A DNA stretch of 64,000 nt from Corynebacterium hansenii (GCF_030408795.1 NZ_CP047211.1:310001-374000); one strand, 5' to 3'; positions 7,547-16,827 are shown, numbered from the stretch's first letter. Program-made: numbers and translations. Notes: generated by a model from the letters alone, not told the origin.

Positions 7547-8520
7547 TGCGGCGGACCCGATCCGGACGCGCGGCCACGCGGGAATCCCCGGCGCGGCGGC
7601 TCGGGCGGCGCTTCCTGGGCCGCCTGGCCCTGCTGGCGGGAGTGCTGGCGCTGGTGTTCGCCGCCGTCGACATGCTGCCCGGATCGGCGGCCAAGGGGGT
7701 ACTCGGGGCGAACGCGACGGATGACGCCGTCCACGCGAAGAACCTGGAGCTCGGGCTCGACCGGGCGTGGCCGATCAGGTTCCTGCGGTGGCTCGGCGGA
7801 CTGTTGTCCGGCGACATGGGCACCTCCATCCGGGGCCGGCGGGTCGGCGAACTCGTCGCCGCCGCGCTGCCGGAGACGATGATCCTCGTCGGCGCGGCCG
7901 TGCTCGTCGCGGTGCCGTGCTCGGTGGCGCTGGGCGCATGGTGGGCGACGTCGGCGGGGCGCCGTGCGCGGCGATCGGCGGACGCGCTCACGACCACCGC
8001 GATCGCCGTGCCCGAGTTCGTCATCGCGACCATGCTGGTGGTCCTCTTCGCCTTGCTTCTCGACGCCTTGCCCGCCGCGACGATCGTGACCGCCGATGGT
8101 TCGATCGCCGCGCCCGACATGAGGGTGTTGCCGGCCCTTGCGCTGGTCATTCCCCAAATCGGCTGGAATGGCCGGGTGGTGCACGCCGCCGTCGCCGATC
8201 ACGTGGGCGATCCGCATGTCACGCAGGCCATTCTCGACGGCGTGCCGCCCCGGCGGGTGTTGCTCCATCACGTTTTGCCGATGGCGCTGCCGACGATCGC
8301 CGCGTCGGCGGCCACCTCCACCGGGATGCTCGTCGGCGGCGCCGTCGTCGTGGAGACCGCGTTCAACCACCCCGGCATCGGCAACCTCCTGTCCTCGGCG
8401 GTGGCGGCGAAGGATTCCGTCACCGCCGCCGCGATCGTCGCCGTCGTCGGCATCCTCATCGCCTGCGTCCTCACCGCCTCCGATGCGGTGCGGGTCGCCG
8501 TCACGGGGCGCGCCGCATGA
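7531..8520 (+). CDS. ABC importer permease, DppB-like
   Basis: A 329-residue membrane component of the SBP5-type importer. It has an N-terminal helix, a periplasmic loop and five further helices, with the permease EAA-type motif HVTQAILDGVPPRRVLLHHVLP, where the coupling Gly is in the expected place. The GTG at 7531 was chosen because GGAGAAAGC precedes it; it overlaps the end of the lipoprotein gene by 16 bases. A second GTG at 7546 has no ribosome binding site. The stop overlaps the next start (ATGA). Confidence 0.85.
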   Translation: MARVVVRRTRSGRAATRESPARRLGRRFLGRLALLAGVLALVFAAVDMLPGSAAKGVLGANATDDAVHAKNLELGLDRAWPIRFLRWLGGLLSGDMGTSIRGRRVGELVAAALPETMILVGAAVLVAVPCSVALGAWWATSAGRRARRSADALTTTAIAVPEFVIATMLVVLFALLLDALPAATIVTADGSIAAPDMRVLPALALVIPQIGWNGRVVHAAVADHVGDPHVTQAILDGVPPRRVLLHHVLPMALPTIAASAATSTGMLVGGAVVVETAFNHPGIGNLLSSAVAAKDSVTAAAIVAVVGILIACVLTASDAVRVAVTGRAA

Positions 8521-9329
8521 GCGCCGGGGTCATTCGAAGGTGCGTGCCGGCGCTGGCCGTCGCGCTTTTCGTCATCGGCGGATTCCTCCGCGGAAGGTTC
8601 TCGGACGGTTTCGACGCCGGTGCCGCGACGGCCGTCCCCTTCCTCGGCCCGTCGGCGGAGCACCTGCTCGGCACCGACAAACTCGGGCGCGACGTCCTCG
8701 ACCGGCTGCTCGTCGGGGGAGCGGGGCTGCTGGCGGTGGCGCTCGTCCTCGCCGCGGCCGTCACCGCGCTGGGCGCGGTGCTCGGCGCGTTGGCCGCGCT
8801 CCGGCCGGCCGCCGACGCCGGCCTGCGGTGGCTCACCGATGGGGCGGTGCTGATTCCCGCGGTGCTCGCGATGCTGGTGCTCGGCGCGGCCCTCCCCGAC
8901 GCCGGGTTCACCGCCATCGGAATCGCCGGGGTGGTGCTCGGCACCCCGTACGCGGCCAAGGTGTTCCAATCCGCGGCGGCGGTCGCCGTGATGAACGGGC
9001 ACGTCGAAGCGGCCGAGGGGATCGGCGAATCCCTGCCCCGCCTGATCTTCGCGGAGGTGCTGCCGATGCTGCGGCAGACGATCATCGCGGTCTTCGGGCT
9101 GCGCCTGGTCGAGGCCACGTATCTGGTGTCCACCGCGGCTTTCCTGCACATTCCCACGGGGCTGGCGGAAACGAATTGGGCGCAGTCGGTGCGCGACAAC
9201 GGCGCGGGCCTGCTGCTGAATCCGTGGGCGGCCCTCGCCCCGGCTCTGGCCATCGCCGCCGCCTCCATCGCGGTGCTGGCGGCCACCCGCGGGCAACCCG
9301 GGTCCGGACGGGCGGAGGTGGGCGGATGA
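8517..9329 (+). CDS. ABC importer permease, DppC-like
   Basis: A 270-residue second permease. The LLGTDKLGRDVLDRLLVG sequence near residue 50 is the conserved entry to the DppC/OppC transmembrane domain. The EAA region reads NGHVEAAEGIGESLPRLIFAEVLP. About five or six hydrophobic helices are visible. The ATG overlaps the previous stop (ATGA), and its own stop overlaps the ATPase start (ATGA at 9326), so the whole importer is translationally coupled. Confidence 0.85.
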   Translation: MSAGVIRRCVPALAVALFVIGGFLRGRFSDGFDAGAATAVPFLGPSAEHLLGTDKLGRDVLDRLLVGGAGLLAVALVLAAAVTALGAVLGALAALRPAADAGLRWLTDGAVLIPAVLAMLVLGAALPDAGFTAIGIAGVVLGTPYAAKVFQSAAAVAVMNGHVEAAEGIGESLPRLIFAEVLPMLRQTIIAVFGLRLVEATYLVSTAAFLHIPTGLAETNWAQSVRDNGAGLLLNPWAALAPALAIAAASIAVLAATRGQPGSGRAEVGG

Positions 9330-10801
9330 CCTCCGTCAATGCCTCGCTGCCGAAGACCGCGCGGCTGACCCGCCGGCTCACGGTCGCGGACTTCTCCGTC
9401 ACGGCGGGCGGCCGGACGCTGCTGCCGCCGGTGAACCTCGACGTGGGCGCGGGCTCCGTCGTCGCGGTCACCGGCGCTTCGGGGTCCGGGAAGTCGACGT
9501 TGTTGCGCGCGATCCTGGGCGAGCTGCCGGACGGGGCCTCGGCCGCGGGGTCCATCGCCGTCGATGGCAGGGACCCCCTGGCGCTCGCCGAGCGGGAATT
9601 GCGCGACTTCCGCGGGACCGCGGTCGCGTACGTGGATCAGGATCCCGCGACCGCCCTCAACCCGACGCATTCGGTGAATCGGATACTCCGGGAAGTGTCC
9701 GCGGGGCGGCATTCGGCGCGCGAACTGGCGGATCTGGTCGGACTGGATCACCGTCTTCTGCGCCGCCGCATCGGGCAGTTGTCCGGGGGCCAGCAGCGCC
9801 GCGTCGCCCTGGCCCGCGCGCTGTCCAAGGATGCCGGACTGATCCTGGCCGATGAACCGCTCGCCGGGCTCGACCCGCGCGCCCGCGTGCGGATCGTGGA
9901 CATGCTGCGCCGCATCGCGGACGAGCACGGCCATGCCATCGTGGTCACCGGCCATCTGATCGACTCCGACCCGCAGGTGCGCGCGCGACTCGACGACGTC
10001 GCGTGCATCGCCCGCCCGTTGGCGCCCGCATCCGGCGGTTCCGGGCGATCGGGCTTGACGACGGAACCGCGGGACCGGCACACGGCCGACTCGCCGGAGG
10101 GTTCTCCGGATCATCCCGGTGGTGGGGCGCAGGTCCTCGACGCGATGCTCCGGACGGTCGCGGCTCCGGATGGGCGGATCATCGCGGATGCCGTCGGCGT
10201 GACCGCCGCGGCCGGCGAAGTCCTCGGGATTTGCGGGGACTCCGGCTGCGGAAAGACGACCGTCGCCCGCGCGCTCGCGGGATGGGACCGCTGCGACGGG
10301 ACGATTCGGGTGGATGGCAGGGAGCTGCCCTCGAGCCGGCGCAGGCCGCGGAAGGACCGCCACCTGGTTCAGCTGGTGCCCCAGGACACCCGGGGCACGC
10401 TCGATCCCCGGCGCAGCGTGGAGTGGATCCTCGGGCGCCCGCTCGAGCTGAGAAGCGGAAAGCGCGCCGGGCGGGAGCGGATCGTCGATCTCCTCCGCGC
10501 CGTGGGCCTCGATGATGCGGTCCTCGCCGCTACCCCTCCGCGGCTATCGGGAGGCCAGCGGCAGCGCGTCGCCATCGCGCGCGCACTCGCCGCCGGGCCG
10601 CGGGTGCTCGTCTGCGACGAGGCCACGTCGGCGCTCGACGCGGCGAATTCGGAGCGAATCGGCCGTCTGCTCCGGGACCTGGCCCGCGACCGCGGGATCG
10701 CGGTGCTGGTCATCAGCCACGACCACGGCTTCCTGGCCCGCTGGTGCGATCGGGTCGTGGACGCGGGGGCCGAGTGGAAGCCCCGCGAACGCGGCGTTTA
10801 G
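9326..10801 (+). CDS. Fused double ABC ATPase of the SBP5-type importer
   Basis: A 491-residue protein carrying two nucleotide-binding domains in one chain, equivalent to DppD plus DppF. Domain 1 has Walker A GASGSGKST, signature LSGGQQRRVALARAL and Walker B LILADEP. Domain 2 (from about residue 270) has GDSGCGKTT, LSGGQRQRVAIARAL and VLVCDEATSALD, followed by the switch His in VISHDHG. Both sites look competent. A linker of about 30 residues rich in Gly, Ser, Asp and Thr separates them. The last codons overlap the 3' end of the convergent DUF2993 gene by four bases. Confidence 0.9.
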   Translation: MTSVNASLPKTARLTRRLTVADFSVTAGGRTLLPPVNLDVGAGSVVAVTGASGSGKSTLLRAILGELPDGASAAGSIAVDGRDPLALAERELRDFRGTAVAYVDQDPATALNPTHSVNRILREVSAGRHSARELADLVGLDHRLLRRRIGQLSGGQQRRVALARALSKDAGLILADEPLAGLDPRARVRIVDMLRRIADEHGHAIVVTGHLIDSDPQVRARLDDVACIARPLAPASGGSGRSGLTTEPRDRHTADSPEGSPDHPGGGAQVLDAMLRTVAAPDGRIIADAVGVTAAAGEVLGICGDSGCGKTTVARALAGWDRCDGTIRVDGRELPSSRRRPRKDRHLVQLVPQDTRGTLDPRRSVEWILGRPLELRSGKRAGRERIVDLLRAVGLDDAVLAATPPRLSGGQRQRVAIARALAAGPRVLVCDEATSALDAANSERIGRLLRDLARDRGIAVLVISHDHGFLARWCDRVVDAGAEWKPRERGV

Positions 10802-11637
10802 CGGTACTCGATCGCCGAGATGCCGGACAGCGCGATGTCGCGGCCCTCGAGGGTCACGGTCACGCCGCGCTCGGTGACGGCGACGTCCTTCACCGTGAAG
10901 CCGTGGCCGATCTGCTGCGCGGGGCCCGCCACGGCGGCCTCCGCGAAGCGGGAGATCATCCCGGAGACGTCGACGCCCAGGACGGAGCCGCCCTCGACCT
11001 CCGCGGTGACGCCGCCGTCGCGGACGACGGGGCGGATGTCGACGGTGGCGATGCCCCCGGAGAACTCGGCGGTGAGCACGCCGCGGTCCGGGTGCGGGGT
11101 CAGGTTGGTCAGGCGGACGGCCGAGGACACGATGTCCTCGAGGATGTTCCCCGAACCGCCGGCGGCGTCGGAGACGCGAATGTTCGCCTCGGCGATCATC
11201 AGGTCCGGCGGCAGATCGGACACGACGTCCACCTTCGCCGCCACCGGATCGCTCGTGTTCGACACGTCGACGTCGGTCAGCGTCACGGTCGCCGCCGGCG
11301 ACCCCTTGATGGACGGGGTGCCCTTGTCGCCGCGCGGATCGTCGATCTTCAGCGTCGACGGGGTCTTCAGGTCCATGCCGCCGAGCTTCTTGGTCAGCAG
11401 GGCCATCAGCACCGGGTTCGAGCCGAAGGACGTCTCCACGTCCTCCGTCACCTCCACGCCGCGGGCCCGCTCATGCTCGCGGAAACCGTCGGAGATCTCC
11501 TTGCCCAGGAACATGCGCACGGCGATTTCACCGGCCACCAACACCAGGGCGATCACGAGCACGACGCCCACGATCGTCCCCACCGGGTTGCCGCGTTTCT
11601 TGGACTGATTCGTTCTGGCGTTCCTCTTGGCGTTCAC
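10798..11637 (-). CDS. DUF2993 (LmeA-like) lipid-binding protein
   Basis: A 279-residue protein with a basic cytoplasmic N-terminus and one transmembrane helix (VGTIVGVVLVIALVLVAGEIAV), followed by an extracytoplasmic DUF2993 domain. The repeated beta-rich units (VTLTDVDVSN, GVLTAEFSGGIATVDIRP, GVTVTLEGRDIALSG) are typical. Members such as mycobacterial LmeA bind phospholipids in the envelope. The GTG start has a CATGCT hexamer seven bases upstream and no ribosome binding site. A homologous membrane protein lies at this position in mycobacteria, near murB. Confidence 0.8.
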   Translation of the reverse strand: MNAKRNARTNQSKKRGNPVGTIVGVVLVIALVLVAGEIAVRMFLGKEISDGFREHERARGVEVTEDVETSFGSNPVLMALLTKKLGGMDLKTPSTLKIDDPRGDKGTPSIKGSPAATVTLTDVDVSNTSDPVAAKVDVVSDLPPDLMIAEANIRVSDAAGGSGNILEDIVSSAVRLTNLTPHPDRGVLTAEFSGGIATVDIRPVVRDGGVTAEVEGGSVLGVDVSGMISRFAEAAVAGPAQQIGHGFTVKDVAVTERGVTVTLEGRDIALSGISAIEYR

Positions 11638-11748
11638 GAGTCACAGCATGGCGGAAACTCGCCGCCGGGGCCAACGGGTGCCCCGGACATGGAAAAACCC
11701 GCGCGCCGGGCGGGCACGCGGGCAGGGGCCGTCGCAAAGCGACGCGGA

Positions 11749-11770
11749 GCCGGGGCCGATCGGCCCCGGC
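11749..11770. repeat. Perfect 22-bp GC palindrome
   Basis: GCCGGGGCCGA and its exact complement TCGGCCCCGGC abut with no loop, 14 bases beyond the stop of the DUF2505 gene. There is no T-run, so it is either an unusual terminator for that gene or a protein site. The remaining bases between 11638 and 11784 show nothing else. Confidence 0.6.
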
Positions 11771-11784
11771 CGGGAACGGGGGAA

Positions 11785-12288
11785 CTAGGCGTTCTTGGCC
11801 AGGTACTCCTGCAGGATGCCGGCTTCCTTCTGGAAGAGGCCGTCGACCGCGCCGGCGACCTTCGGCTCCAGGACGGCGCCCATCATCGGCACGTTCACGG
11901 TGACGTCCGCGCCGGTGACGATGGCCGAGCCGTCGCCCGCCGGGGTCAGCTTCTGGGTGCCGGAGAAGGTCACCGGCATGCCCGTGACGTCGGCGTCGAC
12001 GGTGGCGTCGGCGGAATCGCCGGCCAGCGGGCCCCAGGAGATCTTGCGCACGACGATCAGGTCGTTCTTGATCAGGGTCTTCACGGCGTCCGGCAGGGCG
12101 TCCGTGGCCAGGGTCTGCTTGAGCTCGACGTTGATGCGGTCGCCCTCGTTGTCGAAGGAGACGACCTCGCCCGCGGGCGTGGAAAGGTTCTCGGCCAGGT
12201 ACGTCCAGTAGGCGACGTCCGACAGGGCCTCGTGGACCTTGGCGGGGGCGTAATTGACGTTGGCGGTGATCTCGGTGTGGGAAGCCAT
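11785..12288 (-). CDS. DUF2505 (SRPBCC-like) protein
   Basis: A 167-residue soluble protein that starts MASHTEITANVNYAPAKVHE and fits DUF2505, a START/SRPBCC-like fold with a hydrophobic cavity. An N-terminal strand with a helix (VHEALSDVAYWTYLAEN) is followed by strands GEVVSFDNEGDRINVELKQ and MPVTFSGTQKLTPAG, then a long C-terminal helix. The ligand is unknown. The ATG at 12288 is supported by a TAGTAT hexamer seven bases upstream. Only 18 bases separate its start codon from that of murB on the other strand. Confidence 0.8.
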   Translation of the reverse strand: MASHTEITANVNYAPAKVHEALSDVAYWTYLAENLSTPAGEVVSFDNEGDRINVELKQTLATDALPDAVKTLIKNDLIVVRKISWGPLAGDSADATVDADVTGMPVTFSGTQKLTPAGDGSAIVTGADVTVNVPMMGAVLEPKVAGAVDGLFQKEAGILQEYLAKNA

Positions 12289-12294
12289 GCCCCC

Positions 12295-12301
12295 GATACT
12301 A
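12295..12301. promoter_or_regulatory. Overlapping divergent -10 elements of murB and the DUF2505 gene
   Basis: GATACT (12295-12300, plus) lies six bases before the murB GTG at 12307. TAGTAT (12301-12296, minus) lies seven bases before the other ATG. The two hexamers overlap almost completely, so RNA polymerase can presumably occupy only one direction at a time, and both messages would be leaderless. Confidence 0.55.
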
Positions 12302-12306
12302 ACGTG

Positions 12307-13452
12307 GTGGACGTGCACGAATCAGCCTTGACGCGAATCTCCGGTGTTTCCGGGGCCGAAATCGACCACGACGTGGCTTTCCGCGATCTGACCACCCTGC
12401 GGATCGGCGGGAAACCCGCCGCCGCGGTGCGCTGCGCGACCGTCGACGCCGTCGTGGACGTCGTCCGGGAGCTCGACTCCGCGGGCGTGCCGCTGCTGAT
12501 CGTCGGCGGCGGCTCGAACCTCGTCGTCGCCGACGACCCCGGCGACGTGGTGGCGGTGATCATCGAGGCCGACGCCGTCGTGCTGGGCACGTCCGGCCAC
12601 GGCCTCGACGTCGACGGCGCGACCGTCGAGGCGGAGGCCGGCGCGGTGTGGGACGACGTCGTGGAGATGTCCGTCGCCGCGGGTTTCGGCGGCCTGGAGT
12701 GCCTGTCCGGCATCCCCGGCTCCGCGGGCGCGACGCCGGTGCAGAACGTCGGCGCGTACGGGGCGGAGGTGTCCTCGACCCTGGAGGCCGTGCGCCTGTA
12801 CGACCGCCGCACCGGCGTCGACGAATGGGTCTCGCCCGACTCGCTCGAGCTGGCGTACAGGTACTCGAACCTGAAGTTCACCGCCCGCGCGGTCGTGCTG
12901 GCGGTGCGCTTCCGCCTGACCGTTGACGGCCTGTCCGCGCCGCTGCGCTACGGCGAGCTGGCCAAGCGCCTGGGCGTCGGCCCGGAGGAGGGCGCGTCGG
13001 GCCAGGCGCGCCGGCCGGTGGCCGACGTCCGCGAGGCGGTGCTGGCCCTGCGCCGCGGCAAGGGCATGGTGCTTGACGACGCCGACCACGACACCTGGTC
13101 GGCCGGGTCGTTTTTCACCAACCCCATCGTCGGCGAGGCCGAAGTCGAGGTCGTGCGCGGGCGCGTCGCGGAGAAGTGCGGTGCCGGGGTCGCCGAGTCG
13201 ATGCCGTCCTACCCGGGCGGCAAGCTGTCGGCGGCGTGGCTCATCGAGCGCGCGGGCTTCCCGAAGGGACATCCGGGCGACGGAGCCCCGGCCCGCTTGT
13301 CGACGAAGCACACCCTGGCGCTGACCAACCGGGGAGACGCCACCGCGGCCGACCTCATCGCCCTGGCCCGGGAGATCCGCGACGGCGTCCGCGACGCATT
13401 CGGCGTGACGCTGGTGCCCGAGCCGGTGTGGATCGGCGCAGAGCTGGACTAG
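12307..13452 (+). CDS. murB: UDP-N-acetylenolpyruvoylglucosamine reductase
   Basis: Reduces enolpyruvyl-UDP-GlcNAc to UDP-MurNAc with NADPH and FAD in cytoplasmic peptidoglycan precursor synthesis. About 381 residues. The FAD-binding half shows LTTLRIGG, LLIVGGGSNLVV, LECLSGIPGSAGATPVQNVGAYG and RYSNLKF. The C-terminal domain shows the catalytic SAGSFFTNPI Ser, and then PSYPGGKLSAAWLIERAGF. GTG codons at 12304, 12307 and 12313 are all possible starts; 12307 fits the predicted transcription start best. A position next to DUF2505 and DUF2993 genes matches mycobacterial order. Confidence 0.93.
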   Translation: MDVHESALTRISGVSGAEIDHDVAFRDLTTLRIGGKPAAAVRCATVDAVVDVVRELDSAGVPLLIVGGGSNLVVADDPGDVVAVIIEADAVVLGTSGHGLDVDGATVEAEAGAVWDDVVEMSVAAGFGGLECLSGIPGSAGATPVQNVGAYGAEVSSTLEAVRLYDRRTGVDEWVSPDSLELAYRYSNLKFTARAVVLAVRFRLTVDGLSAPLRYGELAKRLGVGPEEGASGQARRPVADVREAVLALRRGKGMVLDDADHDTWSAGSFFTNPIVGEAEVEVVRGRVAEKCGAGVAESMPSYPGGKLSAAWLIERAGFPKGHPGDGAPARLSTKHTLALTNRGDATAADLIALAREIRDGVRDAFGVTLVPEPVWIGAELD

Positions 13453-13459
13453 GGGTTCG

Positions 13460-13489
13460 CCCGGCAGGCGGCGTCCGCGACCTGCCGGG
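13460..13489. terminator. Hairpin between convergent murB and acyl-CoA ligase
   Basis: CCCGGCAGG (13460-13468) pairs with CCTGCCGGG (13481-13489) around a 12-base loop. It lacks a T-run but is the only structure in the 58-base gap between convergent stops. Confidence 0.45.
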
Positions 13490-13510
13490 CCACGACCCGG
13501 GGCGTGAGGA

Positions 13511-15280
13511 TCAGCGCTTTCGCGGCGCCAGCGAGTCGACCGTCTGGCCGGAGTCCTCGAGCTGCTTCAGAAGAACGTCGCGCACGTCGCGGCGTCGGAC
13601 CTTGCCCATCTGGTCGCGCGGCATTTCATCCAGGTGGAAGAACGCCCGCGGCACCTTGTAGCCGGTCAGGTTCTCGCGGGCGTGGGCGCGGTAGGCCTGG
13701 ACATCCAGGTTCGCGTAGTCGCCCAGGGCCACGGCGGCAACGACGAGCTCGGAGCCGTCCTCCTTGGGCAGGCCCACGACCGTCGCGTCGACGATGTCGG
13801 GGTGCTCCAGCAGGACCTCCTCAACTTCGGCGGGGTAGACGTTGAAGCCGCCGGTGATGATGACCTCCTTGATGCGCGCCACCAGGCGCAGGAAGCCGTC
13901 GGCCTCCATCACGCCGACGTCGCCGGTGCGGTACCAGCGGCCGCCCGCCGCGCCGTCGGGCCCGTCGGTGAAGGACGCCTCGGTCTCCTCGGGCCGGTTG
14001 AGGTAGCCGGCGAAGATCTGCGGGCCGCGGACGATGACCTCGCCCTCCGAGCCGTCCGGGACGTATTCGGTGGGGTTCTCGGGGTCGACGACGGCGACGT
14101 CGGTGTCCGGGAACGGGATGCCCACGTAGCCGGGGCGGCGGTTGCCGTCCATCGGATTGCCGACGATGATCGGCGACGTTTCGGTCAGGCCGTACCCCTC
14201 CACCAGGCGGCCGCCGGTGAGGCGCTCCCACTTCTCGACGGTCGACACCGGCAGCGTCGCGGCGCCGCAGAACGAGTACTTCACGCCGGTGATGTCGATG
14301 TTCTTCTCTTCGGCGGTGGCGATGATCTTCTCGTAGAGCGTCGGCACGCCGGGCACCCACGTCGGCCGGTGGTTCTTCATCACCTTCATGATCAGATCCA
14401 TCTCGGGCGCCGGGACCAGGACGAGTTCGGCGCCGATGAGCATGGCCAGGTTGTTGACGATGGTCAGGCCGTAGGCGTGGAAGAGGGGGAGCACGCCGAG
14501 GACGGTTTCCTTCTCCTCGCCGAGCCCGGGCACCCATGCTTCGCCCATGAGGATGTTGGCCACCAGCCCGCGGTGCTTGAGCTGCGCGCCCTTCGGAGTG
14601 CCGGTGGTGCCGGAGGTGTACATGATCACGGCGACGTCGTCGACGCCGATGTCGGTGGGGGAGACGATGTCGCGCCCGTCGCCGCCGACGCCGTCGCCGA
14701 GCACGGCGTCGAATCCCATCACCTGCGGCGCGGGGGAGTGGAGCTTGTCGCGGGAGGCCTTGAGGGCGGGCAGCGGCAGCTTCAGGGCGGTGCGCATGAG
14801 CCAGGGCAGGTCGCGGCGCATGTCCACGCCGATGATCGTCTCCAGCGGGGTTTCGCGGCGCAGTTCCTCGAGCACGGGGACGGTCTTGTCCCAGCAGATG
14901 GCCACGCGGGCGCCGTGGTCCTTGAAGGGGTGGCGCAGTTCGTGGGCGGTGTAGAGGGGGTTGTGCTCGATGACGATCGCGCCCAGGCGCAGCACCGCCC
15001 AGTAGGCGATGACGTGCTGGGGGCAGTTGGGCAGCACCAGCGCGACGTGGTCGCCGCGGCGCACGCCGAGGGCCCGCAGGCCGGCGGCGGCGCGGCGCAC
15101 CTGCTCGTCGAACTCGGCGTACGTCCAGCCCCGGCCGAAGAACCGGAGCGCGGTGCGGTCCGGGTGGCGGTCGATGGTCCGGTCGTAGACGTCGATGAGG
15201 GTGGTGTCCCCGTAATCGAGATGGGGCGTGGTCCATTCCGGGTAATGCTCGAGCCAGGTCCTGTTGGCCGATGCGCTCAT
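13511..15280 (-). CDS. Long-chain fatty-acid--CoA ligase
   Basis: A 589-residue AMP-forming ligase that activates fatty acids to acyl-CoA. Motifs visible are the P-loop YTSGTTGTPKGAQ, YGLTETSP, WYRTGDVGVMEADGFLRLVARIKEVI and the C-terminal lysine region QMGKVRRRDVRDVL. It resembles the FadD15/FadD family of actinobacteria. The ATG at 15280 follows an excellent AAGGAGG site eight bases away. The upstream intergenic region (15281-15512) contains an AT-rich stretch (15300-15335) suited to its promoter. It is an insertion relative to the mycobacterial murB-mshA order. Confidence 0.88.
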   Translation of the reverse strand: MSASANRTWLEHYPEWTTPHLDYGDTTLIDVYDRTIDRHPDRTALRFFGRGWTYAEFDEQVRRAAAGLRALGVRRGDHVALVLPNCPQHVIAYWAVLRLGAIVIEHNPLYTAHELRHPFKDHGARVAICWDKTVPVLEELRRETPLETIIGVDMRRDLPWLMRTALKLPLPALKASRDKLHSPAPQVMGFDAVLGDGVGGDGRDIVSPTDIGVDDVAVIMYTSGTTGTPKGAQLKHRGLVANILMGEAWVPGLGEEKETVLGVLPLFHAYGLTIVNNLAMLIGAELVLVPAPEMDLIMKVMKNHRPTWVPGVPTLYEKIIATAEEKNIDITGVKYSFCGAATLPVSTVEKWERLTGGRLVEGYGLTETSPIIVGNPMDGNRRPGYVGIPFPDTDVAVVDPENPTEYVPDGSEGEVIVRGPQIFAGYLNRPEETEASFTDGPDGAAGGRWYRTGDVGVMEADGFLRLVARIKEVIITGGFNVYPAEVEEVLLEHPDIVDATVVGLPKEDGSELVVAAVALGDYANLDVQAYRAHARENLTGYKVPRAFFHLDEMPRDQMGKVRRRDVRDVLLKQLEDSGQTVDSLAPRKR

Positions 15281-15512
15281 GAGGTGCCTCCTTCGTAACC
15301 TACGAGAGCGTAACTTATCATCATTTCCATATTTCCGGGAAGGGGCCCCGCGGTCGCTCCCCACGCCCCCAAGTCTCCGCCAAACGCCGTTTTCCCGCCG
15401 TGACCGTGGGCACCCGCCGCGCGGACGCGCGCGCGGGAAAAGCGCTCCGGCCGGGCGGTGAGACGGTGAAGGGCGTTTGCGGACCCCGCTTGACGACGGG
15501 CATTGTGGAGCC

Positions 15513-16826
15513 ATGAACGGCCATAACGAGGCGCACGCCGGGCATCGCCCCGAGCGGGTCGCGGTCATCTCCATGCACACCTCGCCGCTGGAGCAGCCGG
15601 GCACCGGCGACGCCGGCGGCATGAACGTCTACGTGCTGCGCACCTGCCGGGAGCTCGCCTCGCGCGGCGTCGCGGTCGACGTCTTCACCCGCGCCACGCG
15701 CCCCAGCCAGGGCGAAATCGTGGAGGTCGCGCCGAACCTGCGCGTCATCAACGTCGTCGCCGGCCCGTACGAGGGCCTGTCCAAGTCGGAGCTGCCGACG
15801 CAGCTGGCCGCGTTCACCGGCGGGGTGATCGCCTTCGCCCGCTGCCACGGCCTGCGCTACTGCGTCGTCCATTCCCATTACTGGCTGTCGGGCCAGGTCG
15901 GGTGGCTGCTGCGGGATCTGTGGCGCGTGCCTCTGGTGCACACCGCGCACACCCTGGCGGCGGTGAAGAACCTCCACCTCGCCGAGGGCGATTCCCCCGA
16001 GCCGGAGTCCCGCCGCATCTGCGAGCAGCAGATCGCGGACAACGCCGACGTCATGGTGGTCAACACCGACGAGGAGAAGGACAATCTCACCCGGCATTAC
16101 GACGCCGACGCCTCCCGCATCGAGGTCATCCCGCCGGGCGTGGACGTGCACCGCTACAGCCCCGGCAGCGACCGCGCGACCGAGCGCTGCCGCCGCGAGC
16201 TGGGCATTCCGCTGCAGGCGAAGGTGGTGCTCTTCGTCGGCAGGCTGCAGAGGCTCAAGGGCCCCCAGGTGCTGCTGCGCGCCGTCGCGGAACTGGTGTC
16301 GCGCCGGCCGCGCCGCAACCTCAAGGTCATCATCTGCGGAGGCCCGTCGGGCACGGGCCTGGACCGCCCCGACGAATTCCTCGAGCTCGCCGACGAACTT
16401 GAGCTCGGCGACGTCGTCCGCTTCCTGCTGCCGCGGCCGCCCGAGGAACTGGTCAGCCTGTACCGCGCGGCGGACGTCGTCGCGGTGCCCAGCTACAACG
16501 AGTCCTTCGGCCTGGTGGCCATGGAGGCGCAGGCGACGGGCACCCCGGTCGTCGCCGCACGTGTGGGCGGCCTGCCCATCGCGGTCTCGGACGGGGAGAC
16601 CGGCGTCCTCGTGGACGGCCACGGCCCCGAGCGCTGGGCCGATGCGCTGGAGGAACTGCTCGACGACGATGACCGCCGCATCGCCATGGCGTCGGCCGCG
16701 CCCGCCCATGCGGCGTGCTTCGCGTGGGAACGGACCGTCGACAAGCTGCTTTCCGTTTACGATCGGGCCTTGTCCGGGCTCGACGACGACGATTGCGGCC
16801 CGCGCGAAGCCGAAGGGAGCCGATGA
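15513..16826 (+). CDS. mshA: D-inositol-3-phosphate glycosyltransferase
   Basis: Transfers GlcNAc from UDP-GlcNAc to 1-L-inositol-3-phosphate, the first step of mycothiol synthesis in the cytoplasm. The 437-residue GT-B protein has the family's glycine-rich [13 protein letters not shown] loop near residue 30, [39 protein letters not shown], and [22 protein letters not shown] in the donor site. The ATG at 15513 follows TGTGGAGCC. The ybjN gene follows after one base; gpmA and senX3-regX3 come next, as in mycobacteria. Confidence 0.93.
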   Translation: MNGHNEAHAGHRPERVAVISMHTSPLEQPGTGDAGGMNVYVLRTCRELASRGVAVDVFTRATRPSQGEIVEVAPNLRVINVVAGPYEGLSKSELPTQLAAFTGGVIAFARCHGLRYCVVHSHYWLSGQVGWLLRDLWRVPLVHTAHTLAAVKNLHLAEGDSPEPESRRICEQQIADNADVMVVNTDEEKDNLTRHYDADASRIEVIPPGVDVHRYSPGSDRATERCRRELGIPLQAKVVLFVGRLQRLKGPQVLLRAVAELVSRRPRRNLKVIICGGPSGTGLDRPDEFLELADELELGDVVRFLLPRPPEELVSLYRAADVVAVPSYNESFGLVAMEAQATGTPVVAARVGGLPIAVSDGETGVLVDGHGPERWADALEELLDDDDRRIAMASAAPAHAACFAWERTVDKLLSVYDRALSGLDDDDCGPREAEGSR

Positions 16827-16827
16827 A

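Noticed and set aside
4311..10801. Genomic island or mobile element carrying the MATE/ABC block
   Set aside because: No integrase, transposase, tRNA end or direct repeats at its borders, and base composition looks like that of its neighbours.
10744..12306. Open frame upstream of and in frame with murB
   Set aside because: It is antisense to two recognisable genes and has the composition of a shadow frame; murB begins near 12307.
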